6,032 nucleotides of DNA. It comes from Planctomycetales bacterium (GTDB taxonomy: Bacteria; Planctomycetota; Phycisphaerae; SM23-33). This document shows positions 5,352 to 6,032 of the stretch, one piece after another. The notes beneath the pieces are model-generated. The model was given only the letters and a program-made list of their open reading frames with translations, searched no databases and had not been told where the DNA came from. The translations under genes were made by a program, and so were the position numbers. Every line of letters begins with the position of its first letter. The first letter of the stretch is position 1. The DNA is taken from NCBI GenBank assembly GCA_030642005.1, contig DAOWOP010000162.1, positions 1 through 6,032 of the forward strand, written 5' to 3'.

Positions 5352-6032
5352 GATGTTGGTGATTATCAGCGTGTCGTTTTGACCGCCGAAGCCGAAGGAA
5401 TTGCTCATTACGATATTGACATCGGCCTTTCTGGGTTCGTTGGGGATGTAGTCGAGGTCGCAGTCCGGGTCGGGCGTGTGGAGATTCATCGTCGGAGGCA
5501 GGACCTGGTCGCGCAAAGCCAGCACGCAGGTAATCAGTTCCGTTACGCCGGCGGCGGCGATAAGGTGTCCGGCGGCGCCTTTGACGGAGGAGATCGGCAC
5601 CTTGTCGGCCAGATCGCCGAAGACGACCTTTATCGCCCGCGTTTCGACCGAGTCGTTCTGCGGAGTGCTGGTGCCGTGTGCGGAGATGTAGTCGATCTGC
5701 TCGATAGTTACACCGGCGTCTTCCAGTGCTGCCCGCATACCGGCGGCAGCGCCGCTGCCGTTGGGGTCCTGGTCGGTGATGCGGAAGGCGTCGGCGCTGG
5801 AGCCGAAGCCGATGATTTCAGCCAGCATCTTCGCACCGCGCCGGCGAGCGGATTCGTACTCTTCCAGTATCAGGATTCCAGCGCCTTCGCCGAGGACGAA
5901 CCCGTCGCGTGTCAGGTCGAAAGGCCTGGAGGCGGTCGCCATTTCGTCGTTGCGTCTCGACAGGGCGTTGAGGCGGTTGAAGCCGGTTACGCCGTAGGGG
6001 TGGATCATGCTGTGCGCCCCGCCGGTCATCAT
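5349..6032 (-). CDS. fabF: Beta-ketoacyl-[acyl-carrier-protein] synthase II (FabF/KAS II type), C-terminal part; start outside window
   Basis: 227 residues are visible, matching the C-terminal half of FabF-type condensing enzymes, which join malonyl-ACP to an acyl chain in fatty acid or polyketide synthesis. Seen (window numbering): GFVLGEGAGILILEEYE (44-60); AHGTSTPQND (118-127) with catalytic His119; SSVKGAAGH (148-156) with Lys151 and catalytic His156; and NSFGFGGQND (211-220). The His119-His156 distance of 37 equals that between His303 and His340 of the E. coli enzyme, and the lysine spacing also agrees. By that alignment about 180 residues, including the nucleophilic Cys, lie beyond the right edge. 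The methionine at the edge is therefore not the start. The stop TAA lies in the target duplication of the adjoining element. Whether it is the housekeeping FabF or a pathway-specific ketosynthase cannot be told; its hydrolase and GH3 neighbours hint at a specialised role. Confidence 0.92.
   Translation of the reverse strand: MMTGGAHSMIHPYGVTGFNRLNALSRRNDEMATASRPFDLTRDGFVLGEGAGILILEEYESARRRGAKMLAEIIGFGSSADAFRITDQDPNGSGAAAGMRAALEDAGVTIEQIDYISAHGTSTPQNDSVETRAIKVVFGDLADKVPISSVKGAAGHLIAAAGVTELITCVLALRDQVLPPTMNLHTPDPDCDLDYIPNEPRKADVNIVMSNSFGFGGQNDTLIITNI

Overview
The window reads as ordinary chromosomal DNA of a planctomycete-like bacterium, most probably class Phycisphaerae or a relative. The main evidence is a stand-alone pseudopilin-like gene with the KGFTLVELLVVVAIIALL leader, an FVCPSD motif and a C-terminal 'H...NVLYAD.HV' segment. 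Large families of such genes are a known trait of Planctomycetes, Lentisphaerae and related phyla. The placement is inference from family knowledge; no rRNA or marker gene is present.

Layout. (1) 1-998, minus strand: the 5' two-thirds or so of a UDP-sugar pyrophosphorylase of the UDP-N-acetylhexosamine (UAP/AGX) type, running off the left edge without a stop. Long plus-strand ORFs opposite it are shadows. (2) 999-1335: a divergent intergenic region with a good sigma70-type promoter (TTGACA-18-TATCAT with extended -10), an AT-rich UP-like tract, a 12-bp perfect palindrome and an approximately 160-nt leader able to fold. (3) 1336-2202, plus: the pseudopilin-like gene, monocistronic, with a 19-bp palindrome touching its stop codon and a strong intrinsic terminator at 2229-2261. 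(4) 2260-5009, minus: a two-gene operon in which a membrane-anchored alpha/beta hydrolase is followed, through a 4-nt ATGA overlap, by a GH3-family acyl-adenylating/amidotransferase-type enzyme. (5) 5010-5348: a region almost filled by a previously unassigned-looking, non-coding, MITE-like element (5073-5345). It has 12-bp perfect terminal inverted repeats and exact 6-bp flanking direct repeats (GATTTA). Its core is a long foldback made of AATGNCY heptamers. (6) 5349-6032, minus: the C-terminal 227 residues of a FabF-type beta-ketoacyl-ACP synthase, whose stop codon lies inside the right-hand target duplication.

How the parts fit. The ketosynthase, hydrolase and GH3 genes all run leftwards. 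If the element and one target duplication are removed, the ketosynthase-hydrolase gap falls from 339 to 60 nt, so the element may have landed within a former three-gene operon for making and conjugating an acyl chain. A perfect TATAAT inside the element, facing the hydrolase, could have replaced the lost read-through. That functional story is inference. The terminal repeats, target duplication and heptamer architecture are read directly from the sequence and are the most notable content here.
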